Positions 27,466 through 35,921 of a DNA stretch of 64,000 nucleotides are shown here, piece by piece. The position numbers and the translations under genes are program-made. Under the pieces are notes generated by a model that had not been told where the DNA came from, made no database searches, and saw nothing but the letters and a program-made list of their open reading frames with translations. Origin of the DNA: Asticcacaulis sp. EMRT-3. Its GTDB lineage: Bacteria; Pseudomonadota; Alphaproteobacteria; Caulobacterales; Caulobacteraceae. The stretch covers positions 62,001-126,000 of the forward strand of contig NZ_JASERT010000002.1 of NCBI RefSeq assembly GCF_030027245.1, in the 5' to 3' direction. Within the stretch, counting starts at the first letter, position 1, and each line of letters begins with the position of its first letter.

Positions 27466-28887
27466 ATGAAAACGCCTATCGCCCTGTTCGCCCTGCCTCT
27501 CCTTCTGACCGCGCCCGCCGCCCATGCCACCGCTTTGGCCGACATGCACCTGGACGCCCCGCAAGGCATCGGCGCCACCCTCATCCATGCCGAAACCTAT
27601 GGCGCGAAAGGCGATGGTGCCAGCGACGACACGAAAGCCCTGCAAGCGGCCATCGACGCCACGGCCGCCGCCCACGGCACTTTGGTGCTGAAACCCGGCA
27701 CCTATCTGACCGGCGCCCTGTTCCTCAAATCGCATATGGCCCTGCGCCTCGATAAGGGCGTCACCCTGACCGGTGCGCAGGACATCAAGGCCTATCCGCG
27801 CCTGCCCTCGCGCGTCGCCGGGATTGAAATGACCTGGCCGGTGGCCCTGCTCAATATCTACAAGCAGACCGATGTGAAGGTGTATGGCGACGGCGTGCTG
27901 GACGGCAATGGTAAGGTGTTCTGGGACAGCTACTGGAAGCTGCGTCACGACTATGAACCGAAGGGCCTGCGCTGGGCCTCGGATTATGACGCCGAACGGC
28001 CGCGCCTGTTTCTGGTCTATGGGGCGCGCCGCGTCGAGATCGGCAATGGCAGCCTTGACGATGCGCTCAATTTCACCCGCTCCGGTTTCTGGACGCTTCA
28101 GGTCACCTATTCCGACAATGTGAACATCTCCGGCATCAAGGTGCGTAACAATGTCGATGGTTTCGGGCCGTCCACCGATGGCGTCGATATTGATTCCTCG
28201 CATGATGTGATCGTCGAAAAGGCCGACATCGACAATCATGACGACGACATCGTGCTGAAATCGGGCCGCGACGCCGATGGGCTGCGCGTCAACCGCCCCA
28301 CCTATAATGTGGTGGTGCGTGATTCGATTATCCGGGCGGGCGCGGCGGGCATTGCCTTTGGTTCGGAAACCTCAGGCGGCATTCACGATGTCGAGGTCTA
28401 TAATCTGACCGTGGTAGGGCCCACCTTCAACGGCATATTGCTCAAATCGGCCCATACGCGCGGCGGCACGGTGTCGAATATCAATATTCACGACATGAAG
28501 ATTTCCGGCGTCGATACGGCGATCCGCGTCGATCTCAACTGGAACCCGGCCTATTCCTATGCCTCTATACCTGCCGATGTGAAGAATCCGCCCGAAATCT
28601 GGAAGATTCTGGCCACGCCGGTGCCGCACGACGAGGGTTTACCGCACTATAAGGATATTCATATCAGCCATATCACGGCCACCGACACCAAGGTGGCGGT
28701 GCTGTTCGATGCCTATCCTGATGCGCCCGCTGAGGATTTCACGCTCGACCATATCGATCTGAAAACCCGGACGGCGGGTTCGATCACCCACGCCAGGGGC
28801 ATTCATTTCACCAACACCACGATCGACGCCGCCGATGGCAGCCACGTCAAGCTGGATGATGCTACCGATGTGACCGGTTTGCCTTAG
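27466..28887 (+). CDS. GH28-family polygalacturonase/rhamnogalacturonan hydrolase
   Basis: A 473-residue secreted right-handed beta-helix enzyme. The signal peptide ends near AHA. The pectate-lyase-3-like start ETYGAKGDGASDDTKALQAAID precedes the GH28 core: STDGVDIDSS (236-245), HDDDIVLKSG (258-267) with the aspartate pair, and AFGSETSGG (298-305) where many family members have GHG. The last catalytic motif reads NGILLKS instead of RIK. The GSE/GILLKS variants suit exo-acting bacterial enzymes. It follows GH106 in the same direction with an AT-rich 66-base gap. The exact specificity (galacturonan or rhamnogalacturonan) is open. Confidence 0.9.
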   Translation: MKTPIALFALPLLLTAPAAHATALADMHLDAPQGIGATLIHAETYGAKGDGASDDTKALQAAIDATAAAHGTLVLKPGTYLTGALFLKSHMALRLDKGVTLTGAQDIKAYPRLPSRVAGIEMTWPVALLNIYKQTDVKVYGDGVLDGNGKVFWDSYWKLRHDYEPKGLRWASDYDAERPRLFLVYGARRVEIGNGSLDDALNFTRSGFWTLQVTYSDNVNISGIKVRNNVDGFGPSTDGVDIDSSHDVIVEKADIDNHDDDIVLKSGRDADGLRVNRPTYNVVVRDSIIRAGAAGIAFGSETSGGIHDVEVYNLTVVGPTFNGILLKSAHTRGGTVSNINIHDMKISGVDTAIRVDLNWNPAYSYASIPADVKNPPEIWKILATPVPHDEGLPHYKDIHISHITATDTKVAVLFDAYPDAPAEDFTLDHIDLKTRTAGSITHARGIHFTNTTIDAADGSHVKLDDATDVTGLP

Positions 28888-28959
28888 GCGCATATCTCAC
28901 ATCCCTCCTCCCCATTTATGGGGAGGTGTCGGCGCAGCCGACGGTGGGGTCACTTCGCT

Positions 28960-29454
28960 TCACGGCGGATCGGTAGGATCGCCATCTGGGTCTGGGTCTG
29001 GGTCGTCGTCGTCAAGTTGCGGCTCTTGCGGGCCGGGGCCATAGGGCGGATAGCCCTTGGCCTTCGCCAGCCGGTTGAGCTTCATTTCGATAATGGCGGC
29101 CCAATCTTTACAATTCTGAGCGTCTTCGCCCTCGGCCGCTTCGTCTTCCTGTTCGGTTTTGTTTTCGCGCCAGCCGCCATAGGGGCTGACATAGGAATCA
29201 TCGTCGAAATCGTCAAATCGGCCGGATGAACGAGAGGCGGCGCGCGAAGGGATCGGGCGCGGGGCCTGATCGAGCTGGGTCATTAAGCGGTCCATCACCA
29301 TGACGGCGCGCGCGGCGCGCTCGACCTCCAAATAGGTTTTGGGCTTGTCGAGGGTTTCCATGATGTCGAGCAGATCGCCCGCCAACGCACGCAGACGATC
29401 CCGGCCTGTCGGGGCCGGGCTTATCGCTTCGTCGTGCGTCGGGTTTGCGTCCAT
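28960..29454 (-). CDS. Conserved-looking hypothetical protein, helical N-terminus and acidic Pro/Asp tail
   Basis: A 164-residue protein not recognised. The N-terminal 60 residues are predicted helical (RLRALAGDLLDIMETLDKP... ARAVMVMDRLMTQLD), the middle is charged, and the C-terminus is a run of Asp-Pro (DDDDPDPDPDGDP). There is no signal peptide or membrane segment. Codon use resembles the neighbours. A palindromic cluster (CTCCCCATTTATGGGGAG, 28900-28945) lies downstream and more palindromes lie upstream. Function unknown. Confidence 0.65.
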   Translation of the reverse strand: MDANPTHDEAISPAPTGRDRLRALAGDLLDIMETLDKPKTYLEVERAARAVMVMDRLMTQLDQAPRPIPSRAASRSSGRFDDFDDDSYVSPYGGWRENKTEQEDEAAEGEDAQNCKDWAAIIEMKLNRLAKAKGYPPYGPGPQEPQLDDDDPDPDPDGDPTDPP

Positions 29455-29713
29455 GCGACAAGGATAGGCGCGGATGCAGGGGTGGGGGATTATTCCGGCG
29501 GCGCGGCGCTCTTATCCTCCCCTGCAAAGCGGGGGAGGTGGCGGGCGAAGTCCCGCCGGAGCGGGCGTCCCTATCCGACGAAAGCCCCCTCCGGCTCGAC
29601 ACAGACCTTCGGCCTTGCTCGCCATCTCCCCCGTTTCACAGGGGAGGATCATTTTCTATACCTCCCCGGCTCAGCCGGGGTTTGGCGTCGGCGAAGGCAT
29701 GTCCTTCGCCAGC
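29455..29713. other. Intergenic region with short G+C palindromes, no gene
   Basis: Contains CCTCCCCTGCAAAGCGGGGGAGG (about 29515-29540) followed by GGCGGGCGAAGTCCCGCC, and TCTCCCCCGTTTCACAGGGGAGG-like arms near 29625-29648. These are typical alphaproteobacterial intergenic palindromes. Short open frames here cross the palindromes and are not credible genes. Confidence 0.6.
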
Positions 29714-29830
29714 CTAGAGCAACGAGCGTTTCATTTGACTTACAAATTGAATGCGAGATGCGGAAAAACGTAAAATATAGAGCGGATTGCATTCCTTTGA
29801 CTGATTCAATCAGAATGCAGACCGCTCTAG
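29714..29830. repeat. 116-bp MITE-like repeat, copy 2 (inverted)
   Basis: Reverse-complement copy of 4807-4922, beginning CTAGAGCAACGAGCG and ending CCGCTCTAG. Differences from copy 1 are a handful of substitutions. Faces copy 3 with 181 bases between. Confidence 0.87.
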
Positions 29831-29850
29831 GGACTGCGCCCGCAGGGCAT

Positions 29851-29931
29851 GGTGGTGGGGTTCTTACTTACTCAAATTGACCTGTCCGAAGTGGAGCTTT
29901 GAGTATTAAGAAAGTCAGAAACCCCACCACC
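29851..29931. repeat. Long imperfect inverted repeat between two MITE-like copies
   Basis: GGTGGTGGGGTT (29851-29862) pairs with AACCCCACCACC (29920-29931). Inside it ACTCAAA (29870-29876) pairs with TTTGAGT (29898-29904). An extended hairpin of about 80 bases results. No open frame of note. Confidence 0.75.
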
Positions 29932-30011
29932 ACATCTCAGGCGCTTGCGCGCCTTCGTGCGGTTCCCCTCCCCGAATTCGCACACGAATTCAGGGAGGTA
30001 TAGATATTTTC

Positions 30012-30128
30012 CTAGAGCGGTCTGCATTCTGATTGAATCTGTCAAAGGAATGCAACCCGCTCTACATTTTACGTTTTTCCGCATCTCGCATTCAATTTGT
30101 AAGTCAAATTAAACGCTCGTTGCTCTAG
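30012..30128. repeat. 116-bp MITE-like repeat, copy 3, supplying the stop codon of the Sel1 gene
   Basis: Same orientation as copy 1 (CTAGAGCGG... GTTGCTCTAG). The terminal CTAG at 30125-30128 contains the TAG stop of the minus-strand Sel1-repeat gene, so the element inserted at the very end of that gene. Confidence 0.87.
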
Positions 30129-31717
30129 CCCTTTGGATTAAGGATGGCGTCGGCCTTGGCGCGGTCGTCGGCGGTCATTTTCGGGGCGATGACGGCCAGT
30201 GCCGGAGCGGCCTTGTCGGAGCCGCCTTCCTTGGCCAGGGTCAGCCAGACAAACGCCAGCGCCATATCCTTGTCGCCGCCCTGACCATTGGCCAGCATGG
30301 CGCCGAGATTGAACATGGCGTCGGCATTTTGCTGACGCGCCGCCAGCGTAAACCATTTGCGCGCCAGAGGCAGATCCTGCCCGACCACCTCGCCGGTATA
30401 GAACATCAGGCCGATGGCGTCCTCGGCGTCGGGCTGGCCCTTGAGCGCGGCCTCCTTATAATAGGTGGCGGCTTTTTGCGCGTCGTGCGGCAGGATGTCG
30501 CCGAGATCATACATATTGCCAATCGCATAGAGCGCACCGGCATGGCCGCGTTTGGCGGCTGCCATCAACCATTGCGCGCCTGCTTTACGATCCTGCGTCA
30601 CGCCGTCATCGCCCGCCAGATACAGTTCGCCCAGTGCATACATGGAGGGCGCATAGCCCGCCGTGCCCGCCTTCTTATAATAGGTGACGGCTTTCGGCAC
30701 GTTCTTCTCGCCGGCATAGCCATATTGATAGATTTCGCCGACCGTATGGGTGGCGGGCATATAGCCGAATTCATCCGCCTTGATGTACCAGCGTCTGGCT
30801 TCGGCGGCGTCACGCGGTACGCCCAGACCGGTCATGTAGATCTTGGCAAGCGTCATGGCGGCATCGACGCGCGTATTCATATAGGTGGGATCATCGGGGT
30901 TGAAGTGCATCTCGTCATCAGGGCCGAAGCGCCCTTCCACCACCTTGCGCAGCCAGAGGATCGCCTGTTTGGCGTCGGGTTTGGTGCCCATGCCGGCCAG
31001 ATACATCTTGCCTTCCATCAGGGCGGCGGAATCGTAACCCATCTTGGCGTAGGATTTGTGGAAGAGATCGAGCGCCTTCGGATAATCCTTCGCATCAAAG
31101 GCGTTGAAGGCGTCGTTCAGCGAATGGTCGTTGCGCGCAATATAGCTGCGCCCGGCGGCAAACGCCTTGTCGGAAGGATCGCAGGCGCCGTTGCCGCCGC
31201 CTCCGTCAGCATCGCTGTCATCGCCCGTGATCGGCTGGCCATCGCTGCCGATCTGGAGGCCGTACATGGTATTGCTGTTGGCGGCATTATCCTGCGACAC
31301 ATCGCCATAGGGTGAGGTGTCACGAAAACGCACGCCGGGGTCATTGGCACCGGCATTCGTCTGGTCGGGATAGGCCACGTCGGAGCTGTAATTGCCGTAG
31401 AAGGATTTGAGATAGTCCTGAACAATATCCTCATTGGCCGGGTCGTAATTGTTCATGAAGCCGCAGGAATCGGCCTGATGGGTGTCGATCTGGGTGATGC
31501 CGCGGTCGCCTGCCACCTTATGGCCGAACACGGTGACGGTTTGCGGCGGCGCGCTGTCGGTGACGGTGGGCAGGGCGGAGGCGCTGGACGAGGATGCGCC
31601 GGCTGAGGGCGCAGGCGCGGCGTCCTGTGCGGCAGGCGCTGTCTGGCCATAGACCGTGGCCGCCATAGCCAGCAGACTCATGCTGATAAGCCCAATCTTG
31701 CCAAATCTATATGTCAT
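30125..31717 (-). CDS. Exported Sel1-repeat (TPR-like) protein
   Basis: A 530-residue protein with a signal peptide (MSLLAMAATVYGQ) and an Ala/Ser/Pro-rich segment. Residues about 60-170 have no recognised domain (SCGFMNNYDPANEDIV...). From about residue 200, at least six Sel1-type repeats follow, such as AMTLAKIYMTGLGVPRDAAEARRWYIKA, SMYALGELYLAGDDGV and DAIGLMFYTGEVVGQDLPLARKWFTLAA. Such repeats make protein-binding solenoids. It is probably periplasmic; partner unknown. The stop codon is within a MITE-like repeat, so a few C-terminal residues may have been replaced. Upstream (31718-31840) are GATC-containing sequences resembling the locus operator. Confidence 0.85.
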   Translation of the reverse strand: MTYRFGKIGLISMSLLAMAATVYGQTAPAAQDAAPAPSAGASSSSASALPTVTDSAPPQTVTVFGHKVAGDRGITQIDTHQADSCGFMNNYDPANEDIVQDYLKSFYGNYSSDVAYPDQTNAGANDPGVRFRDTSPYGDVSQDNAANSNTMYGLQIGSDGQPITGDDSDADGGGGNGACDPSDKAFAAGRSYIARNDHSLNDAFNAFDAKDYPKALDLFHKSYAKMGYDSAALMEGKMYLAGMGTKPDAKQAILWLRKVVEGRFGPDDEMHFNPDDPTYMNTRVDAAMTLAKIYMTGLGVPRDAAEARRWYIKADEFGYMPATHTVGEIYQYGYAGEKNVPKAVTYYKKAGTAGYAPSMYALGELYLAGDDGVTQDRKAGAQWLMAAAKRGHAGALYAIGNMYDLGDILPHDAQKAATYYKEAALKGQPDAEDAIGLMFYTGEVVGQDLPLARKWFTLAARQQNADAMFNLGAMLANGQGGDKDMALAFVWLTLAKEGGSDKAAPALAVIAPKMTADDRAKADAILNPKG

Positions 31718-31840
31718 GCGATGGGCTCCCCCTGATAATGATTTTTCCGATCAGTTATGATCCGAATTTGAGCACCGTCAATCTGAATTGCTTCATAATG
31801 ATCGTATGTGATCGAAAAGTCATGGTTTGCAACAAAGCGG

Positions 31841-34800
31841 TTACAGATCAGGGAGTTCAACCGTATTATTGGCGTCGGTCACCTCATCGGGTGCGCCCGT
31901 GAGGTGCAGGATGATGCGCACAGGCCCGCCGATTTTCGGCCATGTCCCAGGCAGGCTGACCCGCACCGTGGCGGTCTTGGGCAGCAAATCCGTCGGCGCG
32001 GCCAGGGCCGGAAACGCCACCTGAGCCAGTGGGTGGCCCGCCGCATCGCTGATGATCGCCGTGCCCGCCGGGGTCGGTTTCGCGCCAAGGCTATGGACGG
32101 TCAGGCTGAGTGTGCGGCCTTTCAGGCTGATGTCACTGGCGCCAATGCCGATGTCGGGGCGGGTGGATGGATCATCGCCCGGCGTTTTTAAGGCCAGATC
32201 AAAACTGACCTGCTGGTGCGGCGGCAAGGCCAGATCGACGGTGCGTCCGCGTTCCAGCCGCACATCTTTTTCGCCATTGGGGCCGGTCAGGCTCCACACG
32301 CCGCCCGCCAGTTGCGCGCCGGTCATGTGGGCGGTCACCGGCTGATCGGTCAGATTATAGGCGATGACCTTGAAAGCCTTCGGGTCGCCCTTCGGGATCA
32401 GGATGGCAACGTTTTCGCCCGAAACCTCGTGATCGCCGGACGTAAAGCGCCAGCTTACGATGTTACCGGGATAGAAGGCCATGCGGCGGTGCGCCACCCC
32501 GCCCAGCCGCGTCCTTTGCAGAAGATCGCTCGACACGCTGACGCGATCGACCCACGCTTCCAGCGAGGTCAGAACCGGCATTCGCTGCGCCGTCGCCTCG
32601 ATTTCATCGCCATAGAGATCGGCGAGAATAGACTTGTCGCCGGTTTCCTGCCAGCGCACAAAGCGGGCGAACTGGCCGGGCGTGGCACCGCCTAAGTTCC
32701 GGTCGATGCTGCCGCCGCCCGCCTGACCGGCGCTGTCGGCGATCTTGTGCGCCACCTGATCTTCGCCCGGCACCTGCGTCAGCACATCGGCATTGAGTTC
32801 GGTCAGGCCCGACAGATTGCCCTTGAGCGCGCCCTCCATCGGGCGCAGATATGTGTCATCGCCGGTCCAGGTGTAGGCCGCCCAGAAATCATGGACGGCA
32901 ATACCGACGCCGTGGCCTGTGCCCTTGTCGGTTTGCCAGTCAATGTCGGACGGGAAGCTCCAGCCGTGAGCCGTCTTTTCGCCGTGCGCCAGCCAGCCGT
33001 CGAGCAGACTGAGCAGGCGGGCTTTGGTCTGGGGATTGCCGTTATAATCAACGAGCAGCAGGCCCGGATGCGTCACCAGCAGGCTGTCGGGCTTTTGTAC
33101 GCCCATGCCATCATCGCGGTCGATGTCGGTACCCGAATAATAGCTCGATACGAAGTGCATGTGACCGGCGGGATTGACCTGCATCAGGCGCGGATATTCG
33201 CGCGCCACGGCCATGCCGCGCTCGATATTGGTCGGGTTGCCCCAGTCAATCTGCATCGATTGCGCTACGGCATTGATACCCTCTTCGTAGGAATGCAGCT
33301 CGTCGGCGCGGATGCGGCTTAGGCCCCCGCTCCACATGCCGTTGGTGAAGGTGGCGTCGGCCACGGCGCGCTGCGAGGCGATGATTTTTTCCGGCTCCAC
33401 CCCCATCAGGGCCAGCGGCACCCACTGATTGACCAGATCGGTATCATCCGACAGGCCGCCGCCAAATTCGCCTTTGGAGTCGCCGTCCGGCATCTGGCGG
33501 TGATCGATCCACCAGTCGGCGAACTGGCGGAACAGTTTCAAGTCCTCGCTCTGACGGAAGGCCCATAGCGGCACACCGGCAGGCGCTTGAGCGGGCGTAT
33601 AGTCGGCATAGGGTTGTTCGGGGTTTTTCTCGACCCAGTAGGCGCGGGCCAGCGCATTATCGGGATCGACGCGCAACACATCCGTAATATCGTTCTCAAA
33701 CCGGCTCCACAACGGATAGAGGCGGATATTGGGCTGTTCCTCGACGAGGAAGCTTAAATTATCGCGCGCCTGTTCCAGCCGGTCGGCAATGTGTTCGGGC
33801 TTCGCCTCGGCGGCTTTTTTGAAGACGAGATTGACCTTCATGCCGTCTAAGCTTTGGGCGTCGAAACCGCCCTCACCTGCCGCGATGGTCAGGTAAAAAT
33901 TCGTGCCATTAGGCAGCAATCGGTCGCGCGTATCGAGCCAGAGGGTGCGCGCCTCGCCCGGCTTGACCGACACATTGACATCGAGCAGATCGCGGTCGGG
34001 CCAGGTTGGGTCTTTCAGGCGAATATTGAGCGGAATCAGCGCATTGCCGCTACCTTTTAAAGCAGGCAGATCCAGCTCAACCCCATCCAGACCGGCATTC
34101 ATATTCTCCCAGCCATAGGAAAAGCGCGTCGGCGGATCACCGGGCAGGGGTGAGCGGAAATCACCGGGAATCAGCACATGAACGATGGGCAAGAGGCCCG
34201 CAGGCCGCGGGGCTTCCGGCTTTCGCGGCGCGCCTTTCGGCAGGGCCACGGCCATGTCGCGCTCATCGGGCAGGTAGCGGCCATTGATGTGGGCGCGTAA
34301 ATTATCGAGCGCCGGATAGAAGGCCGGATCGGCATCGGGGCTGAGCATATAGCTCAAGGTGACATAGTCTTTCGGCACCGCGCCCGGATGGACATAATAG
34401 GCGCCGATCTCCTCAATCGGCGTTTCCTGCGCCGTATTGACGAAGCTGATCTCACCGCCCTTCATGGTGGGCAAGGCATTGGAGGTGCGCTCCTGACCTT
34501 CGGGGCGGGTGAACAGCACCTGACCCGCACCGTCGCCCGCCGTGCGCTTCAGTTCGCCGTAAGCCGTGCCATTGATTTCGATGCGGTTCCACGGCTCATC
34601 GGGCAGGGTCAGGCGATAGGTCTTGCCACCGCCCGAATAGACGTTCCAGTCGGGCAGTTCAAAATAGTCATGGCGACCCGGCAGACGCGACCGGTTATAG
34701 ACGCCCGGCCAGGTGGTTTCGCGGATGCCGTCAGCCCCCTTGAAATTCTTTTCGTGCAGATCCCATGTGCCGGTAAATTCGACCTTGCGGATGGTTGTCA

Positions 34801-35644
34801 CCGGATCGGTCAAAAGAGCTGGCAGGTCGTCCGGGCGGTTCCAGCCATAACGCAGATTCCAGTCGTCGCGCGTAGCGGGATCGCTGAGCGACTCACGGAC
34901 GGCGGGGCCTTGCGGCTCCTGATGCGCATCGAGCGCCGCCACCTCAGCGTCGCTCATCATATGGTCATAGATGCGCAGCTCATCGAGATCGCCGGTGCGC
35001 TTGTAATTATAGAGCGAATGCACCTGCCACGGCGAGACGGTGCGCTGGAACGGCCCGAAGCCCCAAAGCCCCTGATCATAAACGGCTTTTGTGACTTTCG
35101 AGGCCACCGGCTTGCCATTGACCCACAGCTTGACGCCTTGCGTCTCATCCCAGGCAAAGGCGATATGCACCCATTGGTCGGGGCTGGGAATCTGATCCAT
35201 GCGGAACGAGACGCGGGTGCGCGCCAGACCGGTATCGGTGACGAAGGCGTCGAAGCCGTGGCCGTTCCAGTCGATGCGCAGGAACAGCATGTCCCAGCTT
35301 GTGCCATCGCTCTTGGCGACGCGGAAAATGGGAAACGGCGTGTGGCCGAGCGGGGTTTTCGGCCGGAAGAAGAACGAAATCGTGCCGCGCCGGGCATAGA
35401 TATTGCCGGGGGCCGACCAGGCCAGAGACAGGCCGGGATCAAAGCCGAGCCCCTTGCCGACTACGCCGTCCGTCTCATGCGTGCGCGTGGCGAAGATCGG
35501 CCCGGCTTGCCCACCCGCCGTTTCGGCAGTGAGGCCATGCTCACCCGACAGCGAAAACAGCAGGCCGTCCGGCGTTTGCGCGTGGGCGGCGCTCGCCAGG
35601 GCGCTCAGGGCGGCGGTCAGCAGCAAGCGGTGCGGAAATCTCAT
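31841..35644 (-). CDS. Large secreted LamG - unknown - helical toroid - CARDB protein, candidate polysaccharide-active enzyme
   Basis: A 1267-residue protein with a clear signal peptide (to AHAQ). Residues about 25-235 look like a LamG/concanavalin-like domain (RRGTISFFFRPKTPLG... WVHIAFAWDETQGVKLWVNGKP... LDELRIYDHMMSDAEVAAL). A beta-rich region follows to about 600. Then comes a helical part with toroid-like spacing (LWAFRQSEDLKLFRQFADWWIDHRQ... HDFWAAYTWTGDDTYLRPM). The last 110 residues look like a CARDB adhesion-type domain. No family with a known catalytic motif was recognised. It lies among pectin and rhamnogalacturonan enzymes. A lyase or glycosidase role in the toroid is an inference. 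Confidence 0.75.
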   Translation of the reverse strand: MRFPHRLLLTAALSALASAAHAQTPDGLLFSLSGEHGLTAETAGGQAGPIFATRTHETDGVVGKGLGFDPGLSLAWSAPGNIYARRGTISFFFRPKTPLGHTPFPIFRVAKSDGTSWDMLFLRIDWNGHGFDAFVTDTGLARTRVSFRMDQIPSPDQWVHIAFAWDETQGVKLWVNGKPVASKVTKAVYDQGLWGFGPFQRTVSPWQVHSLYNYKRTGDLDELRIYDHMMSDAEVAALDAHQEPQGPAVRESLSDPATRDDWNLRYGWNRPDDLPALLTDPVTTIRKVEFTGTWDLHEKNFKGADGIRETTWPGVYNRSRLPGRHDYFELPDWNVYSGGGKTYRLTLPDEPWNRIEINGTAYGELKRTAGDGAGQVLFTRPEGQERTSNALPTMKGGEISFVNTAQETPIEEIGAYYVHPGAVPKDYVTLSYMLSPDADPAFYPALDNLRAHINGRYLPDERDMAVALPKGAPRKPEAPRPAGLLPIVHVLIPGDFRSPLPGDPPTRFSYGWENMNAGLDGVELDLPALKGSGNALIPLNIRLKDPTWPDRDLLDVNVSVKPGEARTLWLDTRDRLLPNGTNFYLTIAAGEGGFDAQSLDGMKVNLVFKKAAEAKPEHIADRLEQARDNLSFLVEEQPNIRLYPLWSRFENDITDVLRVDPDNALARAYWVEKNPEQPYADYTPAQAPAGVPLWAFRQSEDLKLFRQFADWWIDHRQMPDGDSKGEFGGGLSDDTDLVNQWVPLALMGVEPEKIIASQRAVADATFTNGMWSGGLSRIRADELHSYEEGINAVAQSMQIDWGNPTNIERGMAVAREYPRLMQVNPAGHMHFVSSYYSGTDIDRDDGMGVQKPDSLLVTHPGLLLVDYNGNPQTKARLLSLLDGWLAHGEKTAHGWSFPSDIDWQTDKGTGHGVGIAVHDFWAAYTWTGDDTYLRPMEGALKGNLSGLTELNADVLTQVPGEDQVAHKIADSAGQAGGGSIDRNLGGATPGQFARFVRWQETGDKSILADLYGDEIEATAQRMPVLTSLEAWVDRVSVSSDLLQRTRLGGVAHRRMAFYPGNIVSWRFTSGDHEVSGENVAILIPKGDPKAFKVIAYNLTDQPVTAHMTGAQLAGGVWSLTGPNGEKDVRLERGRTVDLALPPHQQVSFDLALKTPGDDPSTRPDIGIGASDISLKGRTLSLTVHSLGAKPTPAGTAIISDAAGHPLAQVAFPALAAPTDLLPKTATVRVSLPGTWPKIGGPVRIILHLTGAPDEVTDANNTVELPDL

Positions 35645-35805
35645 TTTTGAGGCCCTGTATATCTTATGTTCAGCCCCTCCGCCGAGGGCTTGATGAAGTC
35701 TCTCCCCCTATCCCTCACGAAGGGAGAGGGGGCTAAAAGCAACGTCTCTACGGAGGCCAGTTTTACCGCAGGCCAGCCAAAGCGCAAGAGGGGCTGCGGC
35801 CTTTT

Positions 35806-35821
35806 TGATCACATTCAATCA
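35806..35821. promoter_or_regulatory. Candidate pectin/rhamnogalacturonan regulon operator (GH2 promoter)
   Basis: Reads TGATTGAATGTGATCA on the minus strand, about 100 bases before the GH2 ATG. It differs by two bases from the site upstream of the PL22-like gene (53784) and by three or so from that before the candidate sRNA (38377). The divergent LamG gene could share it. The rest of the gap (35645-35921) holds a palindrome, CTCTCCCCCTATCCCTCACG with its arm at 35720-35732. Confidence 0.5.
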
Positions 35822-35921
35822 GTTTAATGCACAAAAGAGCAGTTACGATCTTGCCGCGCCCCTGAGCCAGGGTTAAGCTTTACGCGGCCGGGGAGCCCAA
35901 AAAATCATTCAGGGACTCATA

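Noticed and set aside
29434..29880. Open frames crossing the repeat cluster
   Set aside because: They run through palindromes and a MITE-like element in changing frames and lack ribosome sites.
34388..35650. 420-codon plus-strand open frame
   Set aside because: Shadow of the LamG protein gene in GC-rich DNA; no ribosome site and no family features.
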